Shown here piece after piece: positions 35,845 through 44,042 of a stretch of DNA of 64,000 nucleotides. The notes beneath the pieces were generated by a model. The model was not told the origin of the DNA, ran no database searches, and worked only from the letters and a program-made list of their open reading frames with translations. The DNA is from JACPFJ01 sp036504875 (GTDB lineage Bacteria; Desulfobacterota; Desulfuromonadia; Geobacterales; Pseudopelobacteraceae), in assembly GCA_036504875.1 (NCBI GenBank), contig DASXUK010000010.1:1-64000 (forward strand), read 5' to 3'. Numbering within the stretch: position 1 is the stretch's first letter; every line of letters begins with the position of its first letter. The position numbers were made by a program, and so were the translations under genes.

Positions 35845-35876
35845 GTTGATTAACTGTTTGTATACAATTAGTCAAC
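35845..35876. promoter_or_regulatory. Operator-like dyad upstream of mcp unit 1
   Basis: GTTGATTAA (35845-35853) and TTAGTCAAC (35868-35876) are inverted with one mismatch. Between them TTGTATACAA (35858-35867) is itself a perfect palindrome. It lies about 35-65 bases upstream of the mcp start, a typical repressor or activator position. Confidence 0.45.
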
Positions 35877-36016
35877 ACTTACTTTTAAACAACCAAGAGG
35901 AGGTAAGAGTCTCTGCAACTTGCAGGAAATATCGCGGCACATTTATCATCTAGGCATTAAAGTTCCACGCCTCACCCGAGATGAATTTCCGGCAACACAC
36001 ATAGAACATAAAAAAA

Positions 36017-36043
36017 CGGGAGCGAGTCAAAGACCCGCTCCCG
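36017..36043 (-). terminator. Terminator of mcp-cheW unit 2
   Basis: CGGGAGCG (36017-36024) and CGCTCCCG (36036-36043) form an eight-pair stem; on the minus strand it is followed by seven T. Confidence 0.85.
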
Positions 36044-36073
36044 CGATACCTGTTTTGCATGTACTCCTGATTT

Positions 36074-36562
36074 CTAGCTGAAGAGTTCTTTTTCCTCTTG
36101 CGAAAACATCCGGTCCAGATCGAGCAGCACCAATAGACGCTCGCTCAAGTTAATCACCCCGGCAATGCAGTCCTGGTCGATACCACTGGCCGCCACCGAT
36201 GGCGATGGCTGTATTTCACTGCCGGAGATCCGGATAACCTCGGATACTGCGTCGACGATGAAGCCCATCAGTTCGCCAGCGATATCCATGATCATGATAC
36301 GAGTATGGCTGTCATTATCGGTTACGTTAAGTCCGAATTTCTTACGCATCGAGATAATCGGAATCACCTTGCCGCGCAGGTTGATAATCCCTTCTACATA
36401 ATGGGGCGTGTTCGGCATATGGGTGATGGTATTCATGCGGATGATCTCGCGAACCTTGAGGACCTCGACTCCATACTCCTCCTGGTCAAGGTTGAAACTA
36501 ACCAGTTGGATCAACTCACTTCCAGCATCTGTACCTTTCATTGGAACCAATGCGTTTGACAT
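36074..36562 (-). CDS. cheW: Chemotaxis coupling protein CheW (unit 2)
   Basis: 162 residues. It shares almost every residue with unit 1 over the first 150 positions (for example FGLNVTD against FGLTVTD, DIAGEL against DIGGEL) but ends SQEEKELFS. The identity extends through the 12-base spacer into the 3' end of the preceding receptor gene, indicating recent duplication or gene conversion. Same role as unit 1. Confidence 0.95.
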   Translation of the reverse strand: MSNALVPMKGTDAGSELIQLVSFNLDQEEYGVEVLKVREIIRMNTITHMPNTPHYVEGIINLRGKVIPIISMRKKFGLNVTDNDSHTRIMIMDIAGELMGFIVDAVSEVIRISGSEIQPSPSVAASGIDQDCIAGVINLSERLLVLLDLDRMFSQEEKELFS

Positions 36563-36574
36563 ATATTATCCCCT

Positions 36575-38194
36575 TTAAACCAGCTTGAATTGAGCAACAA
36601 TCTTACGCAAATCTTCCGACAGATTGGAGAGCTGATTTGCAGCGGAGGCTGATTCCTGAGCTCCGCGGGCGGTCTGGGCGATAACACCTGTGATCTGCTG
36701 CATGTTGTTACTGATTTCAGAAGTAGTGGCGGTCTGCTCTTCAGCAGCGGTGGCAACCTGATGAACCTGGGCGGTTACAGCATTGATCTGCTCAAGGATC
36801 TGCTCCAGGGCCTTTCCTGAACCGGCGGCCTTCTCACTGCCTTTGCCAACCTCGACAACCCCTTCTTCCATGACGGTAACTGCCTGTTTGGTTTCAGACT
36901 GAATGGCCTTGATCATCTCGCCAATCTCGCGGGTAGCGCGGGTAGTACGTTCAGCCAGGGCGCGAACCTCGTCGGCAACAACAGCAAAACCTCGTCCCTG
37001 TTCACCGGCTCGGGCCGCTTCAATGGCTGCATTCAGGGCCAGCAGATTGGTCTGATCAGCGATATCCTCAATAGTGCCAACGATCTCACCAATCTGATCG
37101 GAACGGGTACCCAAACTCTCTACCGCCTTGGCAGAGACCCTTACACGTTCGGCAATGTTATTCATGACAGCAATGGTCTCATCAACAACCCGTGCGCCGG
37201 ATACAGCTGCGGCACTAGCCTGTTGGGAGCCTTCCGCTGCAAATTGACAGTTCTGGGCCATGTCGCCGGAAGTTGCCGACATTTCCTCTCCGGCAGTAGC
37301 AACTGTACCGGCTTGAGCGGCAACCTGTTCAGCGCCAGTTGCCATTTGTTCGGCTGTTGTGTGAAGCTGGTTTGAAGCAGCAGCCACCTGACTGGTAGTC
37401 TGGGCAACCTGGCTAATGATGCCCTGAAGCTTTTCAACAAAAACATTGAACCAGTGGCAGGTTTCTCCCAATTCGTCCTTGGAACTGGCATCCAGCCGCT
37501 TGGTAAGGTCTCCCTCCCCCTGAGCGATATCCTGAATCATGGCGCGCATTCTGCCCAATGGTCCGACGATGCTGCGGGTAAGAAGAAAACCGATAACAAT
37601 AGCCAGCATGATTGAGACCAGTGTCAAAATAATTGCAGTGGTCTTCAAGGTTGTGGCTATGGAATTACTGGCCTCATATTTTTCTTTGGCAAGTTCTATT
37701 TTGGTGGTGTTTAATTTGTGAATGGAGTCCTCCACCTTGGAGGCTCTTGAACGGCACTGCTTGATGATCAATTCCTGCCCTTCGCTGTCCTTGCCGGCCT
37801 TGGCAAGACTGCACACATCACCGCCAAATGCCATAAAAGCAGCAAGCTCTTTTTTAAGAGCATCAAATTCTTCCCTTACCTTAGGGCTGGCAACCGACTT
37901 TTCGAATTTGGCCAGTTCTCCATCGATTTCCTTTTTTAATTCACCGATTTTATCAATATATTTCTGGCGATCTGCCACATCCTTGTCCAGGTAGGCATCG
38001 CGCACGTTGACCCGGATGCGTTGGAACAGGATGCCTATATTTCCAATATAAGGCAGCGGCTCTGTATTATGAAGATACATCGTCTCAATCTCTGAATTGA
38101 TCTTGTTGACTCCCCAGAAAGATACTCCACCCAGGATAACAACAAGTACAACCATACAAGCAAATCCTGCGATCAGCTTTTGACTGATTTTCAT
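36575..38194 (-). CDS. Methyl-accepting chemotaxis protein (unit 2)
   Basis: 539 residues. TM1 is about 8-30, a 4HB_MCP-type sensor about 31-185 (LHNTEPLPYIGNIGILFQRIRVN), then TM2, HAMP (PLGRMRAMIQDIAQGEGDLTKRLD) and a signalling hairpin nearly identical to unit 1. AAAGGAGTGGAC precedes the ATG. The sensor differs completely from unit 1, so the shared C-terminal half is the duplicated or converted part. Confidence 0.95.
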   Translation of the reverse strand: MKISQKLIAGFACMVVLVVILGGVSFWGVNKINSEIETMYLHNTEPLPYIGNIGILFQRIRVNVRDAYLDKDVADRQKYIDKIGELKKEIDGELAKFEKSVASPKVREEFDALKKELAAFMAFGGDVCSLAKAGKDSEGQELIIKQCRSRASKVEDSIHKLNTTKIELAKEKYEASNSIATTLKTTAIILTLVSIMLAIVIGFLLTRSIVGPLGRMRAMIQDIAQGEGDLTKRLDASSKDELGETCHWFNVFVEKLQGIISQVAQTTSQVAAASNQLHTTAEQMATGAEQVAAQAGTVATAGEEMSATSGDMAQNCQFAAEGSQQASAAAVSGARVVDETIAVMNNIAERVRVSAKAVESLGTRSDQIGEIVGTIEDIADQTNLLALNAAIEAARAGEQGRGFAVVADEVRALAERTTRATREIGEMIKAIQSETKQAVTVMEEGVVEVGKGSEKAAGSGKALEQILEQINAVTAQVHQVATAAEEQTATTSEISNNMQQITGVIAQTARGAQESASAANQLSNLSEDLRKIVAQFKLV

Positions 38195-38423
38195 ATGTCC
38201 ACTCCTTTTAATAAAAGATATTTATTTTTTAAAGAATAAGAAAAAACAAGTCAAGTAAATTATCATTTAATTACAGTCATTTAAATGAAATTAATTAAGA
38301 ATATACTTGCAAACAGTTAATAAAACATAGTTGTATTTTTTATACTTAACAAGAATAGGGACTTAAGCTTAAATGATTTTCAATAAAGGAGGTCGAATCA
38401 GAAGTACTACGAGGTAAATTAAA

Positions 38424-38457
38424 GAAAGGGGAGCAGGTTAAAACCTGTTCCCCTTTT
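38424..38457 (-). terminator. Terminator of mcp-cheW unit 3
   Basis: AAAGGGGAGCAGGT (38425-38438) pairs with ACCTGTTCCCCTTT (38443-38456) with one mismatch around a four-base loop. It lies just past the third cheW stop. Confidence 0.85.
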
Positions 38458-38477
38458 ATAATCTTCAAATAATGCTG

Positions 38478-38972
38478 TTAAATTGATTCAAGAAATTCCT
38501 TTTCCTCGTGGGAGAACATCCGGTCAAGATCGAGCAGCACCAGCAGACGCTCACTCAGGTTGATCACCCCGGCAATGCAATCCTGGTCGATCCCAGTGGC
38601 CGCCACCGATGGCGAGGGCTGAATCTCGCTGCCGGAGATTCGGATAACCTCGGACACCGCGTCAACAATAAAGCCCATCAACTCTCCGCTGATATCCATA
38701 ATTATGATGCGGGTATGACTATTATACTCCGCCACCATCAATCCGAATTTCTTACGCATCGAGATGATCGGAATAACCTTGCCGCGCAAATTGATAATAC
38801 CGTCAATGTAATGGGGGGTATTCGGCATATGGGTAATACTGGGCATACGGATAATTTCGCGGACCTTGAGCACCTCGACCCCATACTCCTCCTGGTCAAG
38901 GTTGAAGCTGACCAATTGGATCAGTTCGCTCCCGCCATCCGCACCTTTCATTGGAACCAATGCCTTTGACAT
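38478..38972 (-). CDS. cheW: Chemotaxis coupling protein CheW (unit 3)
   Basis: 164 residues, same family as the other two copies but more diverged: KGADGGSEL, RMPSITHMPNTPHYIDGI and MVAEYNSHTRIII replace the shared versions. It ends SHEEKEFLESI, closer to unit 1. The coding frame is intact, although the receptor gene that should precede it is reduced to a stub, so it can only serve receptors encoded elsewhere. How it is transcribed after the loss of its mcp is unclear. Confidence 0.94.
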   Translation of the reverse strand: MSKALVPMKGADGGSELIQLVSFNLDQEEYGVEVLKVREIIRMPSITHMPNTPHYIDGIINLRGKVIPIISMRKKFGLMVAEYNSHTRIIIMDISGELMGFIVDAVSEVIRISGSEIQPSPSVAATGIDQDCIAGVINLSERLLVLLDLDRMFSHEEKEFLESI

Positions 38973-38983
38973 ACTAATCCCCT

Positions 38984-39156
38984 TTACACCAATTTGAATT
39001 GAGCAACTATCTTGCGCAGATCTTCCGACAGGCGGAGAGCTGATTGGCGGCGGCTGCCGATTCCTGAGGCCCGCTGGCCGTCTGGGCGACTACCTCGGTG
39101 ATCTGCTGCATATTGCTACTTATCTCCGAGGTGGTGGCTGTTTGCTCTTCAGCAGC
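38984..39156 (-). pseudogene. Remnant of methyl-accepting chemotaxis protein (unit 3)
   Basis: On the minus strand this reads AAEEQTATTSEISSNMQQ and then ITEVVAQTASGPQESAAAANQLS, matching the last 60 residues of the two intact receptors. A one-base deletion after NQLS then shifts the frame; the original end (LSEDLRKIVAQFKLV) is still readable in the next frame up to the stop at 38984-38986. Similarity ends abruptly at 39156. The HAMP, sensor and membrane parts are gone. Confidence 0.88.
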
Positions 39157-39204
39157 AATACGACAGATTGCGCCCAACAGAGGTGGAAGGATTCCTTGGA
39201 AAAC

Positions 39205-41046
39205 CTAAAAAACACCATGCAGTGGTCCACCTTTCCTAGCAAGTTCATCCACCTTGCGCTCCACCTGCGGGTCGTTTTCCAGCACCGGCGCATGGAACGG
39301 CTTGACTCGCGCATCAATCACCAGCGGTCCAATACACCCCCAATGCCGGCCGTGTGTGTCGGCCCCAATTCCGTAGAGATCCGTGGCAGGGTTGGAACGG
39401 GTGAAGGTGACCCACAGGAAGTTGTTCAAGTTTTTTGCTGTAAAGCTGCTGTCGTCGCAAATAACGATCAACGGGAAACCGCCGAAGCAGTCCCGATCCC
39501 CGTAGAACCGGCAGAATTCCTCAATGGTGGCATCGCACTCGCCTCTGCCCTGCTCGGATGGCGGCCCCTGAATGGCTAGTACCCCAGGCAGACAGACATC
39601 GGCCCCGCCGAACCCGATCGGAAAATCCAGGCCGGCCGGTAACTGGGCCGAAAGTTTATGCCGCACCGGTCCGGCCGCAGCAATAACCACCTTGGAACCC
39701 TGGTTCAGTCCGGTCCCGCTATAATCAAGGGTATCGATGGTGGAGGCGGTCTGGAAATGCAGGTCTCTACGCCAGTCGGCCCGTTCCAGGATATGCTGCA
39801 GGAAAGCAGGGATATCGTGGGTATGCAAAGCTGGGGCATCCTCCTGGGCAGCGACAAACAGGTACTTGGCCAGCGAAAGCTGCCCCTGGCCGAGAATGGC
39901 ATTGGCGATGGTCAGCAACTCCTGCGGCTGGCGCTCGGCAGCATAGGGTACGTAGCGTTCGCTGGCAATGGCCAGCAAAAGCGGATGAACTCCGGCTGCA
40001 TCAACGGCATGCACCTCCTTGACACCATTGACAACCGTCGGGATCAACGGGCCGGTCAGTTCGTGGACAAAGGCCCCGAAGCTGGTATCTTCCTGCGGGG
40101 GGCGTCCCACCGTGGTGAAGGGCCAGATCGCATCCTTGCGATGATAAACCTTATCGACCTCAATATAAGGGAATTCATGCGCCAGGCTATAATAACCAAG
40201 ATGATCACCAAAAGGACCTTCCGGCAAGGTCTTGCCGGGGTGAACAATTCCGCAGATACAAAAATCAGCCTCGGCACTAACCGGCAATTGACCGGTTAGT
40301 TTAGCCATAGGTATTCTGTGGCCGGCCAAAAGCCCGGCAAACGAGATTTCCGGCATCCCCTCCGGCAGCGGCATTACCGCCGCCACGGTCATGGCCGGAG
40401 CACCGCCGATAAAGATGTTTACTCTCAGAGATTCGCCGCGGGCAATAGCCTCGGCATGATGGCCGCCAATGCCGCGGTGAATCTGATAGTGCAGGCCGAT
40501 CTGCCGGTCCGGCGCGTAATTATTACCCGACAGCTGCACCCGATACATCCCCAGGTTTGATTTGGCGACCCCCGGGGCCGCAGGGCTTTCGCTGTAGACT
40601 TGCGGCAGGGTGATGAAGGCGCCGCCATCCAAGGGCCAGGAGACAATCCGGGGTAATTTTGAAATCGTAGTTTGACCTTCCAGAACAGGTGCATTGGAGG
40701 TGGTGCTGGGCAGCAGGTGCAGGGCAGCCAATGGGGCTTTAATTATGTCCAGCGGATGCTTTAGAATGGAGAAGGGATTGATCTTCAAATTCACCAGACA
40801 ACGAATATCTTCCAGGGTATCCCTGAAGATGAAGCGGGTCCGCTCCAGAGTCCCGAACAGGTTACCCAGTAGCGGAAACTGACAGTCGACCGGATTCGTG
40901 AATAGCAGGGCCGGACCACCGGCCTGGTAAACCCGACGCTGAACAGCGCCAATCTCAAGATTCGGATCAAGCGGCGTAGAAATACGAATCAGCATACGGC
41001 GGCGCTCCAGATCAGCAACGCATTCCTGCATATTGCGGTAACCCAT
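39205..41046 (-). CDS. UbiD-family decarboxylase
   Basis: 613 residues, full-length UbiD family. It has FIGGAPAMTVAAVMPLPEGMPEISFAGLL, GIVHPGKTLPEGPFGDHLGYYS (with the conserved Glu of the catalytic region) and EDTSFGAF. These enzymes use prenylated FMN made by UbiX for reversible decarboxylation, for example in ubiquinone/menaquinone synthesis or aromatic carboxylation. In this organism a menaquinone (futalosine-type) or aromatic-acid role is possible; the substrate is not determined. It follows the TPR gene in reverse order two bases away on the same strand. Confidence 0.88.
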   Translation of the reverse strand: MGYRNMQECVADLERRRMLIRISTPLDPNLEIGAVQRRVYQAGGPALLFTNPVDCQFPLLGNLFGTLERTRFIFRDTLEDIRCLVNLKINPFSILKHPLDIIKAPLAALHLLPSTTSNAPVLEGQTTISKLPRIVSWPLDGGAFITLPQVYSESPAAPGVAKSNLGMYRVQLSGNNYAPDRQIGLHYQIHRGIGGHHAEAIARGESLRVNIFIGGAPAMTVAAVMPLPEGMPEISFAGLLAGHRIPMAKLTGQLPVSAEADFCICGIVHPGKTLPEGPFGDHLGYYSLAHEFPYIEVDKVYHRKDAIWPFTTVGRPPQEDTSFGAFVHELTGPLIPTVVNGVKEVHAVDAAGVHPLLLAIASERYVPYAAERQPQELLTIANAILGQGQLSLAKYLFVAAQEDAPALHTHDIPAFLQHILERADWRRDLHFQTASTIDTLDYSGTGLNQGSKVVIAAAGPVRHKLSAQLPAGLDFPIGFGGADVCLPGVLAIQGPPSEQGRGECDATIEEFCRFYGDRDCFGGFPLIVICDDSSFTAKNLNNFLWVTFTRSNPATDLYGIGADTHGRHWGCIGPLVIDARVKPFHAPVLENDPQVERKVDELARKGGPLHGVF

Positions 41047-41048
41047 GT

Positions 41049-42293
41049 TTAGTTTTTCCTCCTGATTTTAGCCAGAATCCTGTCGGTCAGCCGCAGTCTC
41101 TCCCGAGCGGCAATCAGCTCCTGCCGCGAAGACTGGTCCTTAAAGTGCTCCAGCGCTTCGGCCAGCAACGACTCGGCTTCGTTCAGGTCGCCCAGCTTGT
41201 GACGCAGACGCGCCAGGGCCACCTGGTAAGCGACAATTTCCGGATCAAAGGCAATGGCCTTACGGAGAGAGACCTCGGCCAGGGAGGACTGCTCGCTGCG
41301 GCTCTCCTTTTTAGACTTTTGGAAAAGCACCATGGCAATAGCAGCGCGTACATCCTTTTGATCGTTTTCGTTCTCAAGGGTTTTCAAAGCCTCCTCCAGA
41401 AAAGCGGTCGCACCGTCATGGTTGCCGGCCCTTACCTGGGCCGCCATAACCGCAGCAATCGTTTCCTTACCCTGAGGGTGAATCCGGTAGGCCTGCTTAA
41501 AATTTGCCAGCGCCTGATCGTACTCCTCGCGCGCCAGGGCGGCCTTGCCCTGGTCCATCAGAATGCGGACGCGGTGCCCGGTGAAGATAGCCTTTACCCC
41601 TGGATCGACGATCCTGTCGAAGCGTTCATCGTATAATCGGTTGAAATCCTGGTAGCGCCCGGCCCGGATATATGAGTTGGCCAGACTGGTTAGATAGGGA
41701 GCCAAGATTTTAGGACTTTGATCAGCAACTGCATCAACCAGTGCCAGGGCTTTTACATAGAGCGGCAAAGCCTCACTGTTATGCCCTTGTTTCACTAAAG
41801 CAATGGCTTGAGACCGAAATAACTGCGCCTCAAACTGGTTGTGGATCCAGTTGCGACGCTTCTCAGCCAATTGGTCATCTGGAATGCGATTCAAGGTGAA
41901 GCGGGCCAGGTCAAAATTGCAATCCTCAACAGCTTGATCTATATGGCGATCCTTCAGTTCCGCGGTTATCCGGTTGCCTTCGGTATAAATACTTATGAAA
42001 TGGCCGCTGGCCTTGATTTCATCCTGGTATGGATAATTTACTTCCAACCTGGCGCGATTCGACCCGGAAAAGCGACCGATAGTAAGCTCTTCACCGCTAA
42101 AATAGCCGCTGGATTTAGTTTCAGAGTCATTGAATACCATCTCGACGGCATGCCGGTCTTTCAGATCCTTGCACGCCTTACCGGACGAAACCAGTACCTG
42201 CATGGTGCCGGTATAATAGCGAAGCTCAGAAAACCCGCTTTGCGGCACTGCGCAAGTCACGGCTAACAGGCTGATGATTATAGAAGTTCGCAT
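41049..42293 (-). CDS. Exported TPR-repeat protein
   Basis: 414 residues. Signal peptide MRTSIIISLLAVTCAVPQSGFS. An N-terminal beta-rich region (about 25-125) is followed by TPR-like helical repeats (about 150-400), including AREEYDQALANFKQAYRIHPQG and LRKAIAFDPEIVAYQVALARLRHKLGDLNEAESLLAEAL. No enzyme motif is present. It is probably a periplasmic scaffold. Its order with ubiD (TPR then ubiD, two bases apart) suggests co-transcription, but a functional link is not evident. Confidence 0.72.
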   Translation of the reverse strand: MRTSIIISLLAVTCAVPQSGFSELRYYTGTMQVLVSSGKACKDLKDRHAVEMVFNDSETKSSGYFSGEELTIGRFSGSNRARLEVNYPYQDEIKASGHFISIYTEGNRITAELKDRHIDQAVEDCNFDLARFTLNRIPDDQLAEKRRNWIHNQFEAQLFRSQAIALVKQGHNSEALPLYVKALALVDAVADQSPKILAPYLTSLANSYIRAGRYQDFNRLYDERFDRIVDPGVKAIFTGHRVRILMDQGKAALAREEYDQALANFKQAYRIHPQGKETIAAVMAAQVRAGNHDGATAFLEEALKTLENENDQKDVRAAIAMVLFQKSKKESRSEQSSLAEVSLRKAIAFDPEIVAYQVALARLRHKLGDLNEAESLLAEALEHFKDQSSRQELIAARERLRLTDRILAKIRRKN

Positions 42294-42796
42294 AAACCTT
42301 ATAAAAGAACCCTTTCCTTACCTTGTTTTATCAATGTAATCTGACAGAAACCACCGCGGATTGCAACGGAGTTTCAGTGCCCGGATTAACCCTTTTCAAG
42401 AAAATTGTAATCATCACAATGCTGCTTTTCGTTGCTGCCGCTTCTGGCGTCATCGCTGATTTTGCTTTTAAATCTTGATTTGATCAATCGCATCTTACGG
42501 CGGCCATAACCACTCCGACCGCCATGAAGCTCTTTTCGTTGCAATCAATTGCGCCTCGCTGCCGGCCAGCCTTAAATTGCCTCGCTTCTTAATACCCTCA
42601 TAAGTGCCTGAATATAGCCACACTCTGGCCAATTCCAGCACATACTGCCCTCAGCGTCACCCCCGGTAACTGTATTTTCTCGATATTCATATTATAATTA
42701 CACTAGATTTTATCTTCATTAACGAGTAGCATCTAGCTTACAATAAAACAGCATTTCGCAAATCACTAGGACCACATCTAAAAAAGGGAGGCTATC
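42294..42796. other. 503-base intergenic region before the liv operon
   Basis: Divergent upstream region of the TPR and liv genes. It contains a candidate small ORF at 42377-42478 and a good -10 hexamer TATAAT at 42693-42698, about 100 bases upstream of livJ, with only a weak -35. I found no sigma-54 (GG-N10-GC) element. The remainder (42480-42680) shows nothing I can name. Confidence 0.45.
42377..42478 (+). CDS. Candidate 33-residue single-pass membrane peptide
   Basis: GTG start at 42377 with CGGAG five bases upstream. It encodes VPGLTLFKKIVIITMLLFV and then AAASGVIADFAFKS: a short basic N-terminus and one hydrophobic helix, as in small membrane proteins or a free signal peptide. It lies about 320 bases before livJ on the same strand. 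Evidence is the start context and composition only. Confidence 0.35.
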   Translation: MPGLTLFKKIVIITMLLFVAAASGVIADFAFKS

Positions 42797-43951
42797 ATGT
42801 TAAAACGAATCGGAGTAGCAACATTAGCGCTGGCCTTGGCTATCCCCGGTACCGCCCTGGCTGCCAAAGTAAAAATCGGTTTTATAAACACAATCACCGG
42901 TGCCGAAGCCCCTATCGGCGAAAACTTGACCAACGGTGTTTCCCTGGCCCTTGAGGATCTTAAGAAAAAGGGCATCGAGGTCGACTTGATCAAGGAGGAT
43001 GACACCGGCAAACCTGAAAAATCTCTGGCAGCTTTTGAAAAACTGGCTACCCGCGATAACGTGGCCGGCGTAGTCGGTCCCTACACCTCGGCCTGTTCCA
43101 GTGCTGTTGCCAGCCAGGCCGACAAGTACAAAGTTCCGATCATTATTCCGGCTGCAGCCAAAGAGGAGATCACCCGCAAAGGCTACAAATATGTCTTCCG
43201 GCTCAACGCCCCGGCCGATGTCTACTCGTCGGTTCTGATGGACGCCATCCAGACCATCGACAAGCCCAAAACCATCGCCTATATCTATGAGAGTACCGAT
43301 TTCGGCACCTCCACCGTAAAGACAGCCAAGGAATACGCCAAGAAGCTCGGCATCCAGGAAGTGGCTGACGAGAAGTACCAGAAGGGTGCCCCTGATTTTC
43401 GCTCGACCCTATCCAAGATCAAGTCCAAGAATCCAGACTTGGTCTTCATGGTTTCCTACGTGGTTGACGCCATCACCCTCATGCGTCAGTCCAAGGAGAT
43501 CGGCCTGGCACCCAAGGCCTTCCTGGGTGGCGGCGCCGGCTTTACCACCGCACAATTCTTGGCCCAGAAGGAAATCTCCAACATGGTCATGTCCAGCACC
43601 CAGTGGACCGATGATGTAAACTGGCCGGGCGCTGCTAATTTCTCAAAGCGCTATTCGGCCAAGTTCAAGAAGGAACCGACCTACCACGCTGCCTGTGCCT
43701 ATGAAGCCATGATGATTATGGCCGAGACCGCTTCCAAGAATGCCGGCGATCGCGACAAGACCCGCAACGGCCTGAAATCCGGCCAGTGGAACGGCATCAT
43801 GGGCGATGTCAAGTTTGCCGACTACGCCGGTTTCACCAACCAGAACAACCACCAAATGCTGGTTCAACAGGTACAAAACGGCAAGTACGAAACCATCTTT
43901 CCACCCAAGTTCGCCACCAAGAAACCGGTGTATCCGTTCAAATGGAAGTAA
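42797..43951 (+). CDS. livJ: Branched-chain amino acid (or related) ABC substrate-binding protein
   Basis: 384 residues. Signal peptide MLKRIGVATLALALAIPGTALA, then a type-I periplasmic-binding fold (KVKIGFINTITGAEAPIGENLTNGVSLALED). The ligand-contact region is GVVGPYTSACSSAVASQADKY. Many relatives bind other amino acids, amides or aromatic acids, so leucine specificity is not certain. AAAGGGAGG lies before the ATG. It heads the liv operon; a hairpin downstream probably raises its expression relative to the membrane components. Confidence 0.9.
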   Translation: MLKRIGVATLALALAIPGTALAAKVKIGFINTITGAEAPIGENLTNGVSLALEDLKKKGIEVDLIKEDDTGKPEKSLAAFEKLATRDNVAGVVGPYTSACSSAVASQADKYKVPIIIPAAAKEEITRKGYKYVFRLNAPADVYSSVLMDAIQTIDKPKTIAYIYESTDFGTSTVKTAKEYAKKLGIQEVADEKYQKGAPDFRSTLSKIKSKNPDLVFMVSYVVDAITLMRQSKEIGLAPKAFLGGGAGFTTAQFLAQKEISNMVMSSTQWTDDVNWPGAANFSKRYSAKFKKEPTYHAACAYEAMMIMAETASKNAGDRDKTRNGLKSGQWNGIMGDVKFADYAGFTNQNNHQMLVQQVQNGKYETIFPPKFATKKPVYPFKWK

Positions 43952-43959
43952 CTGATGCA

Positions 43960-44008
43960 GTGAGGGGTGAGGGTTTTGTCTCTGTTTTGAATCTCACTCA
44001 CTCCTCAC
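43960..44008 (+). terminator. Stem-loop between livJ and livH
   Basis: GTGAGGGGTGAG (43960-43971) pairs with CTCACTCCTCAC (43997-44008) with one mismatch. No T-run follows. Such hairpins after a binding-protein gene usually stabilise its mRNA and reduce read-through; the arm sequence also resembles a dispersed short repeat (CTCACTCC, CTTACTCC, CTTACGCC, CTCAC). Confidence 0.5.
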
Positions 44009-44042
44009 GACTTACTCCTTACGCCTCACTGGAGCTTTTATC

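Noticed and set aside
42640..42796. Sigma-54 promoter for the liv operon
   Set aside because: The nearest GG...GC pair has a spacing of nine rather than ten and lacks the flanking consensus.
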